From Oehlia diaphana (lineage: Eukaryota; Glomeromycota; Glomeromycetes; Glomerales; Glomeraceae): a stretch of 12,177 bases of DNA. The position numbers and the translations under genes were made by a program. Shown in pieces: positions 1 to 7,902 of this stretch. The notes below the pieces were generated by a model. That model was not told where the DNA came from, made no database searches, and saw nothing but the letters and a program-made list of their open reading frames with translations. The stretch lies in the NCBI GenBank assembly GCA_003833135.1, contig QZLH01000508.1, forward strand, positions 69,650 to 81,826, given 5' to 3'. The stretch's first letter is position 1. Every line of letters begins with the position of its first letter.

Positions 1-1
1 G

Positions 2-400
2 GAAATTAATGAGATTCTTGAGCCCATTCGTAATAATTTTCCAGATTCAGCTTTGGGTAATTTGCCATCTAATAATAGTGCATCCATATTTGTTCAACGT
101 TTATCATCTGTACGTCAACAAAGAAATTCAAATACTGATGAATTGATAAAATACTGGGAATCAGCAGATGCAAGTTTTGACAAAGAACCATTATCTTGGT
201 GGCATGCTCATTCAACAGAATACCCTATATTATCAAAAATGGCCCAGAATTATTTATCAGTACAAGCTTCTTCAGTACCCTGTGAACAGCTGTTTTCTTT
301 GGCCGGTAATGTGGTAAGTAAAAAAAGAAATAGGTTAGACGAGGATACAACCAGGGCATGTTTGTGTTTAAGAAGTTGGATGATTGAAGGAATTGAATAA
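2..400 (+). CDS. hAT-family transposase, C-terminal part (5' end outside the window)
   Basis: The frame is open from nucleotide 2 to a TAA at 398-400, giving 132 residues with no start codon of its own, so the window edge cuts the gene. The visible part is the hAT C-terminal dimerisation domain, needed for transposase oligomerisation. Seen directly: a WW pair at residues 66-67, the block SSVPCEQLFSLAG at about 90-102, RNRL at 109-112 and LCLRSWM at 121-127. This order is typical of the hATC region. The catalytic RNase-H-like core and BED zinc finger would lie upstream. No frameshift or stop interrupts the visible part, so the copy may be fairly young. The protein would act in the nucleus, cutting and joining DNA at hAT terminal inverted repeats. 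The stop is followed by a non-coding tail and a hAT right end at 1690, which fits one element. Confidence 0.9.
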   Translation, partial: EINEILEPIRNNFPDSALGNLPSNNSASIFVQRLSSVRQQRNSNTDELIKYWESADASFDKEPLSWWHAHSTEYPILSKMAQNYLSVQASSVPCEQLFSLAGNVVSKKRNRLDEDTTRACLCLRSWMIEGIE

Positions 401-427
401 CAAAAGATTTTTATTTAGGTTAATAAA

Positions 428-435
428 AATTTAAA
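428..435. repeat. Target-site duplication, left copy
   Basis: AATTTAAA lies directly before the left terminal inverted repeat and is identical to 1343-1350. Eight bases is the hAT-specific duplication length. Confidence 0.88.
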
Positions 436-450
436 TAGGGCTCCGATCGG
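436..450 (+). repeat. Left terminal inverted repeat of the nested element
   Basis: TAGGGCTCCGATCGG is the perfect reverse complement of 1328-1342. Similarity continues loosely inward as CGGT-rich sequence. Confidence 0.92.
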
Positions 451-470
451 TATCGGTAAATACTGAACTG

Positions 471-482
471 AACTGATCAGTT
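471..482. repeat. 12-bp palindrome in the left subterminal region
   Basis: AACTGATCAGTT is a perfect palindrome 35 bp inside the left end. The same 12 bp recurs at 1243-1254, 88 bp inside the right end. Recurrence near both ends suggests a transposase or host-factor binding site; this is inference. Confidence 0.6.
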
Positions 483-606
483 TCGGTATCAGATCGGTTT
501 TGGTTTTGCAATTTATCAAAACTGAACCATTCGGTAAATTATCGATCGGTTTTGGTAACTGCGGTTTCGGTATCAGTTTTGCGATTTACCGAACCGATTT
601 ACCAAA

Positions 607-1165
607 GTTAAAAAACGTTGCGAAACATTTTTTAACATGTAAAATTAATAAATAAAAAAACGTTTTGCAACGTTTTTTTATCAAAATAGTTAAAAAATGT
701 TGTGAAACGTTTTTAACATGTATAAAAAAATGTTTCGCAACGTTTTTTTATTGAAACTGTTAAAAAACGTTTCGAAACGTTTTTTAACATGTAATTTGGC
801 AAATAAAAAACGTTTGTCGCAACGTTTTTAATTATTTGAACAAAAAACGTTGCGAAACATTTTTTATTAATAATTTTATAAAACAAAACGTTTTTCGCAA
901 ACGTTTTTAATTGTTTTAATAAAAAATGTTGCGAAAACGTTATTTATCAAGTAATTTAATAATAAAAAATGTTTCGCAACGTTTTTTAATTGTTTTAACA
1001 AAAAACGTTGCGAAACCATTTTTGTTTATTAAATTGCTTAATAAAAAACGTTTTCGCAACGTTTTTTTAATTCTTTTAATAGAAAACATTGCGAAAACGT
1101 TTTTTATTAATAATTTCACATTTTCGCACGTTTTTTTAATAAATAATGTTGCAAAAATGTTAAAA
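607..1165. repeat. Alternating-orientation tandem array (about 79-bp dimeric unit, about 7 copies)
   Basis: The array alternates two motifs that are reverse complements of each other. Form A (A-run, CGTTGCGAAACG, T-run) starts near 616, 699, 768, 848, 927, 1006, 1087 and, degraded, 1147. Form B (A-run, CGTTTCGCAACG, T-run) starts near 661, 731, 811, 889, 970, 1049 and about 1120. Same-form spacing is mostly 78-83 bp. Each motif is itself nearly palindromic, and adjacent A and B motifs can pair, so a single strand could fold into a chain of hairpins. Spacers such as TTAACATGTA and TTAATTGTTTTAA are less conserved. The open frame across 926-1189 is a by-product of this composition. Confidence 0.88.
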
Positions 1166-1242
1166 ATCGAACCGATAATGAATCGGTAAATTGGTTCGGT
1201 TTTCGGTAATTACTGGTTGGTTTCAGTACTGATGATTACCAA

Positions 1243-1254
1243 AACTGATCAGTT
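1243..1254. repeat. 12-bp palindrome in the right subterminal region
   Basis: A second exact copy of the AACTGATCAGTT palindrome found at 471-482. Confidence 0.6.
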
Positions 1255-1327
1255 TCGGTAATTAACAATACCGTTACCGATCAATTCGGTTCGGTTTCGG
1301 TTTTGGCAAAAACTGTACCGAACCGAA

Positions 1328-1342
1328 CCGATCGGAGCCCTA
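1328..1342 (-). repeat. Right terminal inverted repeat of the nested element
   Basis: CCGATCGGAGCCCTA, the exact reverse complement of 436-450. Confidence 0.92.
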
Positions 1343-1350
1343 AATTTAAA
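1343..1350. repeat. Target-site duplication, right copy
   Basis: AATTTAAA directly after the right terminal inverted repeat, identical to 428-435. Confidence 0.88.
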
Positions 1351-1562
1351 TATATTAGTTATTTATAAAGAGTTTTCAATTTTTCTGGCGAAAATTTACT
1401 AAATTATAATTATTAACATTATTTATTTATTAGCATTTATTAGTATTTTTTATTAGTTTATTAACACTTATTTAGCTTTTTTTTTGTAAAAATTATGAAT
1501 AAAAAACTTTTTAATAAGTTTAGTATTATTATTTATTAACGAATTATTAATATAAACATAAA
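1351..1562. other. Non-coding tail of the hAT element
   Basis: Low-complexity A+T sequence rich in TTATTAG/TTATTTATTA words between the nested insertion and the hAT right end. No open frame or structured signal was seen; it was probably the transposase 3' untranslated and spacer region before the insertion. Confidence 0.5.
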
Positions 1563-1690
1563 TTTTAAATTCAGTTTTGTACCAGTTTTATGGTTTGGTT
1601 TTACCGGTCGGTTATGCGGTCGGTTAGGTTTTGGTTAAAAACCGCAGTTTTAAAACCAAAACTGAACTGAACCAACCGTTGGCATCCCTA
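1563..1690 (-). repeat. Subterminal and terminal region of the hAT right end
   Basis: The stretch is filled with GGTTTTGGTT, CGGTCGGTTA and their complements, including inverted arms such as GGTTTTGGTT/AACCAAAAC, and ends in the TAGGGATGCCAAC-type terminus. It shares words such as AACTGAACTGAAC with the left subterminal region of the nested element. That suggests both may be recognised by related transposases. Confidence 0.65.
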
Positions 1691-2530
1691 ATAACAATAA
1701 GTAATAATAGAATTAAATAAATAACTTACTAACTACAAAATAATTTTTTAAATAAAGAAATTAGATAGTTTATAATTGATTAAAATTCTCCTGTGATAAT
1801 CAAATAGGACTACAAATTATACATTCATTTTTTCTGCACTTTATGATCTTTGTTAAAGTAGTCAATATAAGCAAAAGTAATAATTTCAAAGAAAACAAAT
1901 AATCTATAATGTAAAACCATACCTGGAATGAATATTCTCAAACTAAATAATGAGATTTAATAAATTCTTGTAAATCAACACAAGTATGAAGTTTATTTTT
2001 TGAAGTATTATTTTGAATAGTGATAGGATCAACCTTTTTTAAAATTATAAATTTACCCTATAAAATAGCAAAATTAAGTATGTATTAATCATATATCCAT
2101 GTAAACACTAATCAAAATACTTACATCAAATAAATTATTAATTTTTTTGTAAGTAGCTGATGCCACATATCAGTAGATTAAATCAACACACAGTTTAATA
2201 TTATGCTTGGTTTAGATTTTAACATCTATCTATTTCTTTTATAATCATAAATTTAATTTTCAAACTTTGATAATTTCCTTAAAGTTAAATAAACTTTACA
2301 TCAAATAATTAAACTGGGATAATTTTCTATACTTTACTTCACTGGACTTATCATTTAATATTAATTAATTCTCAGGCATACCATGAGCATATTCAAAATA
2401 ACTTTTAATAATTAATATTTATTATTATTATATTTCTTGAGCCAAAGCTGGAAGCTCTTGACAAAAGTTAAAACCCAGCCTTTTTATGCATTTTGATGTT
2501 TTACTAAACTATTGAACACTATACTATTGT

Positions 2531-2580
2531 AATATTCCACAAGATTTTACAATGTTTTACAAAGTTCTACAATATTTTAC
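2531..2580. repeat. 10-bp tandem repeat, 5 copies
   Basis: Five consecutive decamers at 2531, 2541, 2551, 2561 and 2571 follow a consensus close to AATRTTTTAC, all ending in AC. It looks like a small minisatellite with no evident function. Confidence 0.75.
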
Positions 2581-2756
2581 AATTATAAATTGTGTTAAGT
2601 CACGTGTTAACTATACTAATTCCTATACTAGAATAAATAAATATTTTGACTAATATCAATCTTTATGTAATTTATCCCATATCTTTGGTCATACTGCGCA
2701 TCCCACACTATAGCTTTCTAATATTGTCTTGTAAGCATTTCATTAATTCATCTATT

Positions 2757-2762
2757 TTTATT
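2757..2762 (-). promoter_or_regulatory. Possible polyadenylation signal of the minus-strand gene
   Basis: AATAAA on the minus strand lies 20 nt downstream of the stop codon at 2782. The motif is common by chance in such A+T-rich DNA, so only its placement supports it. Confidence 0.3.
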
Positions 2763-2781
2763 TATCTGAAAAACAATACCC

Positions 2782-3537
2782 TTATAACTTCATTGATAAG
2801 AGGAAGGGTAGAATGGTAGCTCTTATAACATAGCGGTGGTTTTTACCATAAGTTTTTTTATCATCTTTATAGGCTCTTCCTTTTGGAAGATACTCAATAC
2901 TTTGAATGTAGGCTTCACTATATAGGGAAAATGTCACTTCTTTTTTAGCTTTATATGTCCCTTGCTCTACACCTTGGTTTCCTGCACAAAGCTCAAATTC
3001 CCATAGTACCATTTTGTTGGAAATGTAGCTCATCTTAACATCCTGACTGGTTGACATAATTGTCAGTAATTTTATCTTTCTGCTGATCACCTTAAGTTTC
3101 CTAACCTTTCCACCAACTGTACTTTGAACAAACTCTTTCAGCCAAAGATAACTATTTGTGATATGTAAAGTATCTCCTCTATAAGTAGTTTTTGCATGTG
3201 TTGGTTTATAAGTTACCCATTCTTCATCAATTTTAATTAAACCTTCTTGGATTTCTTTAAATTTATCCTCATTGATATGATCTAAAGTGGACATACCCAT
3301 TTTCTTCATGATTGCTTTCCATATTGTTGAAAATTTTTTAGTATACCGCAGTGCCCTAAGTGTACTCATACTTTGAATATGAAAGTAATTCGATGCTGTA
3401 ATCGTAAAAGAAGAATAGTAACGATAATTTCCCATTTGCTGTTTTAACAAAGCTGGGTCTTCTTTAGGGGTCCATTTTTTTTTGGGTGGTGAGAATCTCA
3501 GAAGTAGAAGCAGAGGTGATAAACTGGATGTAGTCAT
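2782..3537 (-). CDS. Uncharacterised single-exon protein, 251 aa
   Basis: I do not recognise this protein. It is the longest open frame in the window and is clearly less A+T-rich than its flanks, which supports real coding. The ATG at 3537 is the first after an in-frame TAA only 9 nt upstream, so the start is well bounded. The protein is basic and lysine-rich. The N-terminus has a short leucine run (LSPLLLLL, about residues 6-13) followed by a charged PPKKKW; with no basic residue before the run, this is a weak signal-peptide candidate. The KKKWTPKEDPALL stretch recalls the first helix of Myb/SANT domains, but the rest of that fold is not evident. The remainder reads as a mixed globular protein with several aromatic and Trp positions and no transmembrane segment. 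It could be a lineage-specific gene or a transposon-derived open frame. The nearest partner, 4387-4577, is also on the minus strand but unlinked. Confidence 0.6.
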   Translation of the reverse strand: MTTSSLSPLLLLLRFSPPKKKWTPKEDPALLKQQMGNYRYYSSFTITASNYFHIQSMSTLRALRYTKKFSTIWKAIMKKMGMSTLDHINEDKFKEIQEGLIKIDEEWVTYKPTHAKTTYRGDTLHITNSYLWLKEFVQSTVGGKVRKLKVISRKIKLLTIMSTSQDVKMSYISNKMVLWEFELCAGNQGVEQGTYKAKKEVTFSLYSEAYIQSIEYLPKGRAYKDDKKTYGKNHRYVIRATILPFLLSMKL

Positions 3538-4386
3538 TTCCCACTTTTATTTCAAAAATGTATTATGAGTCAAATTAATTCAATTTTAATATTACTAAAA
3601 TTATTATTACCAAAATAAATTGGTACAGCCATCAATCATATATTACTACTAAGCATGCATATTTATTTTTTTGGAAAATCCTTTATTCGATTTGTATAAA
3701 GTAAGTTCTGTTTATTTGTTGTAAACCAATGCATGATCTATAACCTTGCTGCAACCAATAAAACTTAAAATATTAATGGGATGTATTTACTGTACATCCT
3801 TATTAGTAGAATATCCTGCATGTTATGTCATTTATTGCCAGAAATAAATGATATCCGGCAATAAATGATGTAATATGCCAAATATGATTAATCACCAGGT
3901 ATATAACTGTTATTACATGTACTTCTATTTATAATTGTCATTCAACATTTATCTTCATATTGAATACTCTGTGCCTAATAACTATAATAAATAACGTAGA
4001 AAGAAAATCAGAACAAGACATTTTGTAATTATCATATATGTTACTGGATAAATAGCCTAAATTTTATAATTTGAATAATATTACAAATATTAATATATTA
4101 CATATTTTATACAAAAGTATACAAGTATATATAATAATTAATGAATAAAGTGAGTAATTAATATTTAAAACATTAGTCATAGTTTTATCAAGAAGAAACT
4201 AACTTTAGTAGAATAATAAAATATTTAAAAATTCTCATTTTATAATGAAAGCATTATAACATTAGAAGTTCTTCATTTAAAAACCATTCTCATCCTTATT
4301 CATCCTTATATTTAATAGAATAAAAATATGTATATTCTAAAATTGTATTATTAGTATGCAATTATAAATTAATATCAAAAATCTCA
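3538..4386. other. A+T-rich region upstream of the 251-aa gene
   Basis: No gene was seen. It contains a TGAGTCA site at 3566-3572, 28 bp before the start codon of the minus-strand gene. This matches the Gcn4/AP-1 consensus but could be chance. It also holds two small hairpins (3779-3799 and 3828-3868). Confidence 0.5.
3828..3868. repeat. 12-bp inverted repeat (hairpin)
   Basis: TCATTTATTGCC at 3828-3839 pairs perfectly with GGCAATAAATGA at 3857-3868 across a 17-nt loop. The loop itself holds another AATAAATGAT copy. A smaller hairpin, GGATGTA/TACATCC (3779-3785/3793-3799), lies just upstream. Possibly debris of a small inverted-repeat element; no ends or duplication found. Confidence 0.5.
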
Positions 4387-4577
4387 CTAAATTTTGACTA
4401 TACTCTTATCAGTTGAAGTTTTTGTATGATAAGTGATTTTTGAGATCATTGCTTCTTCAGATATAATTGTATTTTTGCGAGTGAATTTATGTTTTAAAAT
4501 TTTAAGAGACTTAGAGAAGAATTTTTTGATTTTACTAGGTGATTTATATTGTTTAGGCCAGAATTCATTACTAGTTT
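4387..4577 (-). CDS. Exon-like open frame, possible 3' terminal exon
   Basis: On the minus strand a frame is open for 69 codons from after a TAA at 4597-4599 to a TAG at 4387-4389, with no start codon near its beginning. A good acceptor, a pyrimidine-rich stretch ending in CCCAG at 4578-4582, would make 4387-4577 a terminal exon of about 63 residues. The peptide is strongly basic, with phrases such as NEFWPKQYKSPSK and KFTRKN, and base composition is less A+T-rich than around it. No family is recognised. A second acceptor-like stretch (TTTTCTTTTTTAG on the minus strand, about 4770) precedes it, but no joined model was convincing. Confidence 0.22.
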
Positions 4578-4599
4578 CTGGGCAGGATGAGAGTGATTA

Positions 4600-6125
4600 T
4601 TCTGTGTAATAAATTCAGAGATGAATTTTTTATATAATAGAAAAATTAATAGTAGTTTGCATATTAATGAGAATTGCTAAAAAGAATTTTTATTTTTTTT
4701 TTTTTTTATTGCAAAAACAGCGCTTTCTTTTATAACAATTTCTTTTACTAATACTTGATTTATTCTTGCTAAAAAAGAAAACTTGATTTCAAGCTTGTCA
4801 AGAAAAACATAAATATTTGAGAGCTGCAAGCTGCAGTATTACAAACAACTATACTATAAGTTTAAAAAAATCAATTAGGCTGTCCACATTAGAATAATCA
4901 TGTAGATTTTTCCTTTCTGAATAATTCTGACCAGAATTACACATTACTACTTGCTAGCCTGCTGAAATCAATCTGCTCAGATCCTGGTCAAAGTTCAAGT
5001 CTCAATGTAATCATTTTTGAGACAATTAAATAAAATAATCAGATAAAGCAAATAAAGTTGATCAATTATATTGTTAATTGTATTATCAACCTTTATTTAT
5101 ATTATACTTATGTGATTTTATTGTATAATTTGTATAGTTTTAAATATTTCATTAAATCATGTTACTTGAATTATATTTTTTTATTGTTAAAAAAGATACA
5201 TTAAATTAAATTATACCATAAATTTAAAGATTATCAGTATAGCTTTCTTTTAAAAACTTTTTTTTGCATTAAAATTTATCACTTTATATTTGGATTATTT
5301 GAATTATTAATGCTTAAATATAATTGATGAGGCAAATGTTTTAAGATATTAATTCATAATTTTTAGTAAAAATATATATATGTGTGTATATTCAGCAAAT
5401 CTCTTCAGATTACAAATAAAGAAGAATCAAATTGTACTAATAATATTCCTATTGGCTCACTTGTAAATTTAAAGTTGATTAATACCTTCCATTAGTTGGA
5501 GAATTATGAAGTATTACTTGATGTAGAGATGCATAGTATCAAGAAGTTTTTATGTAAATAGTTTTGTTCTTGTATATTTTGTTTGTTTTTAGATAGTTTT
5601 TAGATAGATACTTTATTTAACAGATGTTATAAAGGCATCTACATTGTAATAGCCCATGGCGTTGTATTACAATATTAATAAAATCAAGTGTTCTATCGCT
5701 TATAAAAAAATTTTCACACAAATGATTTCTATAAAAGTTAACAAAAATGTGATAAATAGATATAATCATAATATCAGAGATATATATCATACTCAATATC
5801 ATTTAACTGATTAAAAGTTTAAAATCAGACTCAGAAAACTCTACAAGCTTCACAATTTTTGAATGTTAAATATGAATGCATTTATATCTTATTCATGAAT
5901 ACTTGTTCGTATATATTTCATTTGCATATTTTAAATAGCTTCTTATTATAATCTACCATGCCAAATATGAAACTTTTCCTCAATATAAGGTGATTTAATA
6001 GAAATAACAAACAAAATCTAGTAAGTATAAGTATATTTTCATACAGTGAAAGGGTGACATTATGTACACTAAAGAATATCTTTATTTAATGAACACTCTC
6101 ATTAACAAGATTTTTTATTTATTAG
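4600..6125. other. A+T-rich DNA with no supported gene
   Basis: Long runs of A and T, microsatellite-like TATATATATGTGTGTATA near 5370-5390, and a small inverted repeat AATTCTG/CAGAATT near 4923-4938. A donor-like GTAAGTAT at 6021-6028 could belong to an upstream exon of the pseudogene that follows, but no coding exon could be assigned. Confidence 0.5.
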
Positions 6126-6198
6126 GATATTTCAGAGGATGATGAAAAAGAAAACTTAGCATCATCACCTTTGCCAAAACAACTGAAATATCAAGAAG

Positions 6199-6265
6199 GT
6201 TAATATTTCAAAATGGCATCTTTTTACACTGTGCTTCATTTAACTCTATTTATTCTTCACTGTAG
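6199..6265 (+). other. Intron 1 of the broken gene (67 nt)
   Basis: The donor GTTAAT follows ...CAAGAAG, and the pyrimidine-rich acceptor ends TTCTTCACTGTAG at 6265. Removal joins a split GAA codon and keeps the frame. The short length fits a compact, fungal-like intron. Confidence 0.7.
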
Positions 6266-6762
6266 AACAAGAGAAGTCAATTAAGTTTTCTCTTGATTCA
6301 GAGTGCCTTTCAACTGCTGCAAAGCCAAATGAGTTCTTCAAACTTCAGGAAAAGTGCCCAATTTTTAATAGGAGAGCATTTAAGAATACAGATCCATCCA
6401 TCTATTTCTACGATGATATCTTTGGCCAATTCCTAAATAATTTTAGGAATGTGGATTTAGAGATACCTTCTGATCTTTATATGTAGGCCCAGGAACTTAT
6501 TTCTGAAGCAACAAAAAATTACAAAATTGAAAATAAATGCAGTAAAGTCCTTAGAGAAAGGCTCTCACAAAAGTTAGGACCTATAATACTGCAGCAATAT
6601 GATGGAAAATGTGTTTGTGATGGAGTCATCCTAACAAAAGTTTCAAGAACATATATTGGATATCAAATGTTCCTTAAAGTGAAGAATAAGATTAGTTCAG
6701 AAAGAAGTAATCTAACTATTCAAACCACTATTTATTACTAAGATCACTGGTCACAATCTACT

Positions 6763-6840
6763 GTAAGTTATTCAATCCTTTGTTTCATTGTACACTATAA
6801 AATTCATATCTGACATCATGTTTCTATGTTGCTTATGTAG
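6763..6840 (+). other. Intron 2 of the broken gene (78 nt)
   Basis: The donor GTAAGT at 6763 and the acceptor ...GCTTATGTAG at 6840 flank a plausible CTGAC branch point near 6810. The phase is 0 on both sides, so splicing keeps the frame. Confidence 0.75.
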
Positions 6841-7155
6841 TCTAGTCCAGTTTTAAAATGTTGCTATGCACTATCACTCATTATCGCTGTAGCAGGACCA
6901 TGGTTATGTATCCTTGGATGTGTGTTTCTTGACAAAGTAATTGTACAACCATTGACAAACTTTATTCCATTTACCATCAATATGGAAAATAATGACCAGT
7001 TGGAACAGATTGCTCAGCTTTTTCAAGCATTGTATCTTGCTGTTTGCCGTCTCAAAAATTTCTATAAAGATTTGAAAATAATCCCATCTGAACAGAGATT
7101 TTTTCCGTATCTTAATAAATTAAACCATTTCTTTCATATATCTTTATCAGTATGA

Positions 7156-7304
7156 GAAAATCTCAAGTTTTGTCTGAAAGGCTACAAATTATGGCATTTA
7201 GAATATTTTTGATATATAAAAGAAAATTTGAATTTTTCAGTAATTTTATCCCTTTCTACTGCAAAGCGCCCATATAATTGTTGTAAGATTTACCCAAAAA
7301 TATA
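7156..7304. other. Junction between the broken gene and the LINE remnant
   Basis: No family match. One plus-strand frame stays open across about 7149-7276 but resembles neither neighbour. The 5' break point of the LINE copy probably lies here. Confidence 0.35.
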
Positions 7305-7879
7305 ATGTTTATGCACATCAACTTTGTGCCCAAAAAAGGCTTGCTCTGCAGTTGTTATACATTAATCTTTATAAAAGTTAAAGTCCATTCTAATGATCCT
7401 AATAATGATAGAGCTGGCCAACTTGCCAAAGATGGTAGATTTGTGACAATTGCAATATCAATCAACCATAAGCACATACCCTCTCAAACTGCTACACTCA
7501 TGTAGAATTAAAATATACCTTTAGATAAAGATATCTGTAAATGTATAGAGAAATTAGTTATTATAAGCAGTTAGATAATCATCTTCATCATCAGGGCTTG
7601 TCAGATGTTTACTGATTTACAGTGGAACATTTAATTAGTTGGCAAATATCAACAGAATTCTTTCATTTGAATTTAAGAAATCATATAACCTGTGATACGC
7701 ACTCTAAAGATACTAGTTGAAAAATTAAAATATCCACGAATACTTTGCCAACTTTGGATATACCTAACCAGACTTTCCAAAATATTATTAAGAGTGATAA
7801 TACCAATTGTTTGCTTTGCCATATGGCTCCAGAAACTAACACTAGTCAAACGATGTCAAATTGGGGACCAATCAGATGA
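7305..7879 (+). pseudogene. Decayed LINE 3' end: RNase H tail and Cys-rich C-terminus
   Basis: Two plus-strand frames carry pieces of one retrotransposon protein. In the first (7305-7505), VHSNDPNNDRAGQLAKDG matches the C-terminal RNase H signature of non-LTR retrotransposons, which reads roughly H-S-x-x-x-x-N-D-x-A-D-x-L-A. The Asp after Ala is replaced by Gly here, so the catalytic site is lost. In the second (open about 7616-7876, with a TGA at 7718-7720), WQIST, LPTLDIPNQ and NCLLCHMAPET resemble the C-terminal Cys-rich tail of such elements (CxxC at 7808-7819). The frames differ, so at least one frameshift lies between them, along with several stops near 7503-7615. The reverse transcriptase and endonuclease parts are missing, as in a typical 5'-truncated LINE. 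It sits just after the broken gene. Confidence 0.65.
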
Positions 7880-7902
7880 CTGAATTCCACCTGATTGGTC
7901 CC
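7864..7902 (+). repeat. 12-bp perfect hairpin at the LINE 3' end
   Basis: GGGACCAATCAG (7864-7875) pairs perfectly with CTGATTGGTCCC (7891-7902) around a 15-nt loop, followed by a T-run. The stop of the LINE tail (7877-7879) lies inside the loop. Several LINE clades use a 3' stem-loop as the reverse-transcriptase recognition site; that role here is inferred from position only. Confidence 0.6.

Larger units (their letters stand above)
436..1342. mobile_element. Non-autonomous hAT-type element (907 bp) nested in the hAT 3' region
   Basis: The element is delimited by perfect 15-bp terminal inverted repeats (TAGGGCTCCGATCGG at 436-450 and its reverse complement at 1328-1342). Identical 8-bp direct repeats AATTTAAA flank it at 428-435 and 1343-1350. 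TAGGG-type ends with 8-bp target duplications are diagnostic of the hAT superfamily. It encodes no transposase: the only frame of note, about 926-1189, lies inside the internal repeat array and looks like a by-product. Subterminal zones (about 451-606 and 1166-1327) are filled with CGGT/ACCG and AACTGA words, probably transposase-binding sites. The exact duplication and perfect ends suggest a fairly recent insertion, later than that of the host hAT element. Confidence 0.92.
1..1690 (+). mobile_element. hAT transposon, 3' part, with right terminus at 1690
   Basis: The transposase C-terminus (2-400) is followed by a 3' region ending in GTTGGCATCCCTA at 1678-1690. Read inward from the end this is TAGGGATGCCAAC, a typical hAT terminal inverted repeat start. 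The left end lies before the window, so pairing cannot be tested here. Removing the younger insertion (436-1342 plus one 8-bp duplicate) leaves about 375 bp between the transposase stop and the terminus, a plausible hAT 3' tail. If the assignment is right, the 8 bp after the end, ATAACAAT (1691-1698), is the target duplication and should recur just before the missing left end. Confidence 0.7.
1691..2781. other. A+T-rich intergenic DNA
   Basis: No convincing coding region, RNA gene or complete element was seen. The stretch holds a short 10-bp tandem repeat (2531-2580), and its right end is the probable 3' flank of the minus-strand gene that stops at 2782. Confidence 0.6.
6126..7155 (+). pseudogene. 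Broken multi-exon gene, possibly PD-(D/E)XK nuclease/kinase type
   Basis: Three exons splice in phase: 6126-6198, 6266-6762 and 6841-7155. Numbering from the first visible codon, there are 294 codons before a TGA at 7153. Two stops break the frame: TAG at 6484-6486 (codon 98) and TAA at 6739-6741 (codon 183). The first exon is acidic (DISEDDEKEN). The middle part has an Asp at codon 143 (CDGVIL) and, 19 codons on, KVK at 162-164. That spacing suits a PD-(D/E)XK nuclease, but the expected acidic residue before x-K would be Lys. The last exon has GPWLCILG (209-216) and IVQPLT (224-229), which I associate from memory with large families in mycorrhizal fungi that carry a kinase-like domain further on. 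That downstream part is absent here, and a LINE remnant follows. The family call is inference; the decay is seen directly. Confidence 0.55.

Noticed and set aside
607..1165. CRISPR-like array
   Set aside because: Repeats alternate in orientation, spacers are also repetitive and the context is a eukaryotic hAT element.
926..1189. 87-codon plus-strand open frame
   Set aside because: It lies inside the alternating repeat array; its protein is a repeated Lys/Asn/Phe/Leu pattern created by the repeat.
3470..3537. Secretion signal on the 251-aa protein
   Set aside because: The Leu run is short, has no basic residue before it and is followed directly by a charged stretch; too weak to call.
4950..5005. 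tRNA-like or SINE B-box (GTTCAAGTC at 4993-5001)
   Set aside because: A B-box-like word is present, but no good A-box or cloverleaf could be drawn and no SINE tail was seen.
5617..5802. 61-codon minus-strand open frame
   Set aside because: Composition is dominated by Ile, Tyr and Phe as expected from A+T-rich DNA; no motif or splice context supports it.
7692..7883. 63-codon plus-strand open frame
   Set aside because: It overlaps the LINE C-terminal remnant in another frame, and the LINE-like reading is the one with recognisable motifs.
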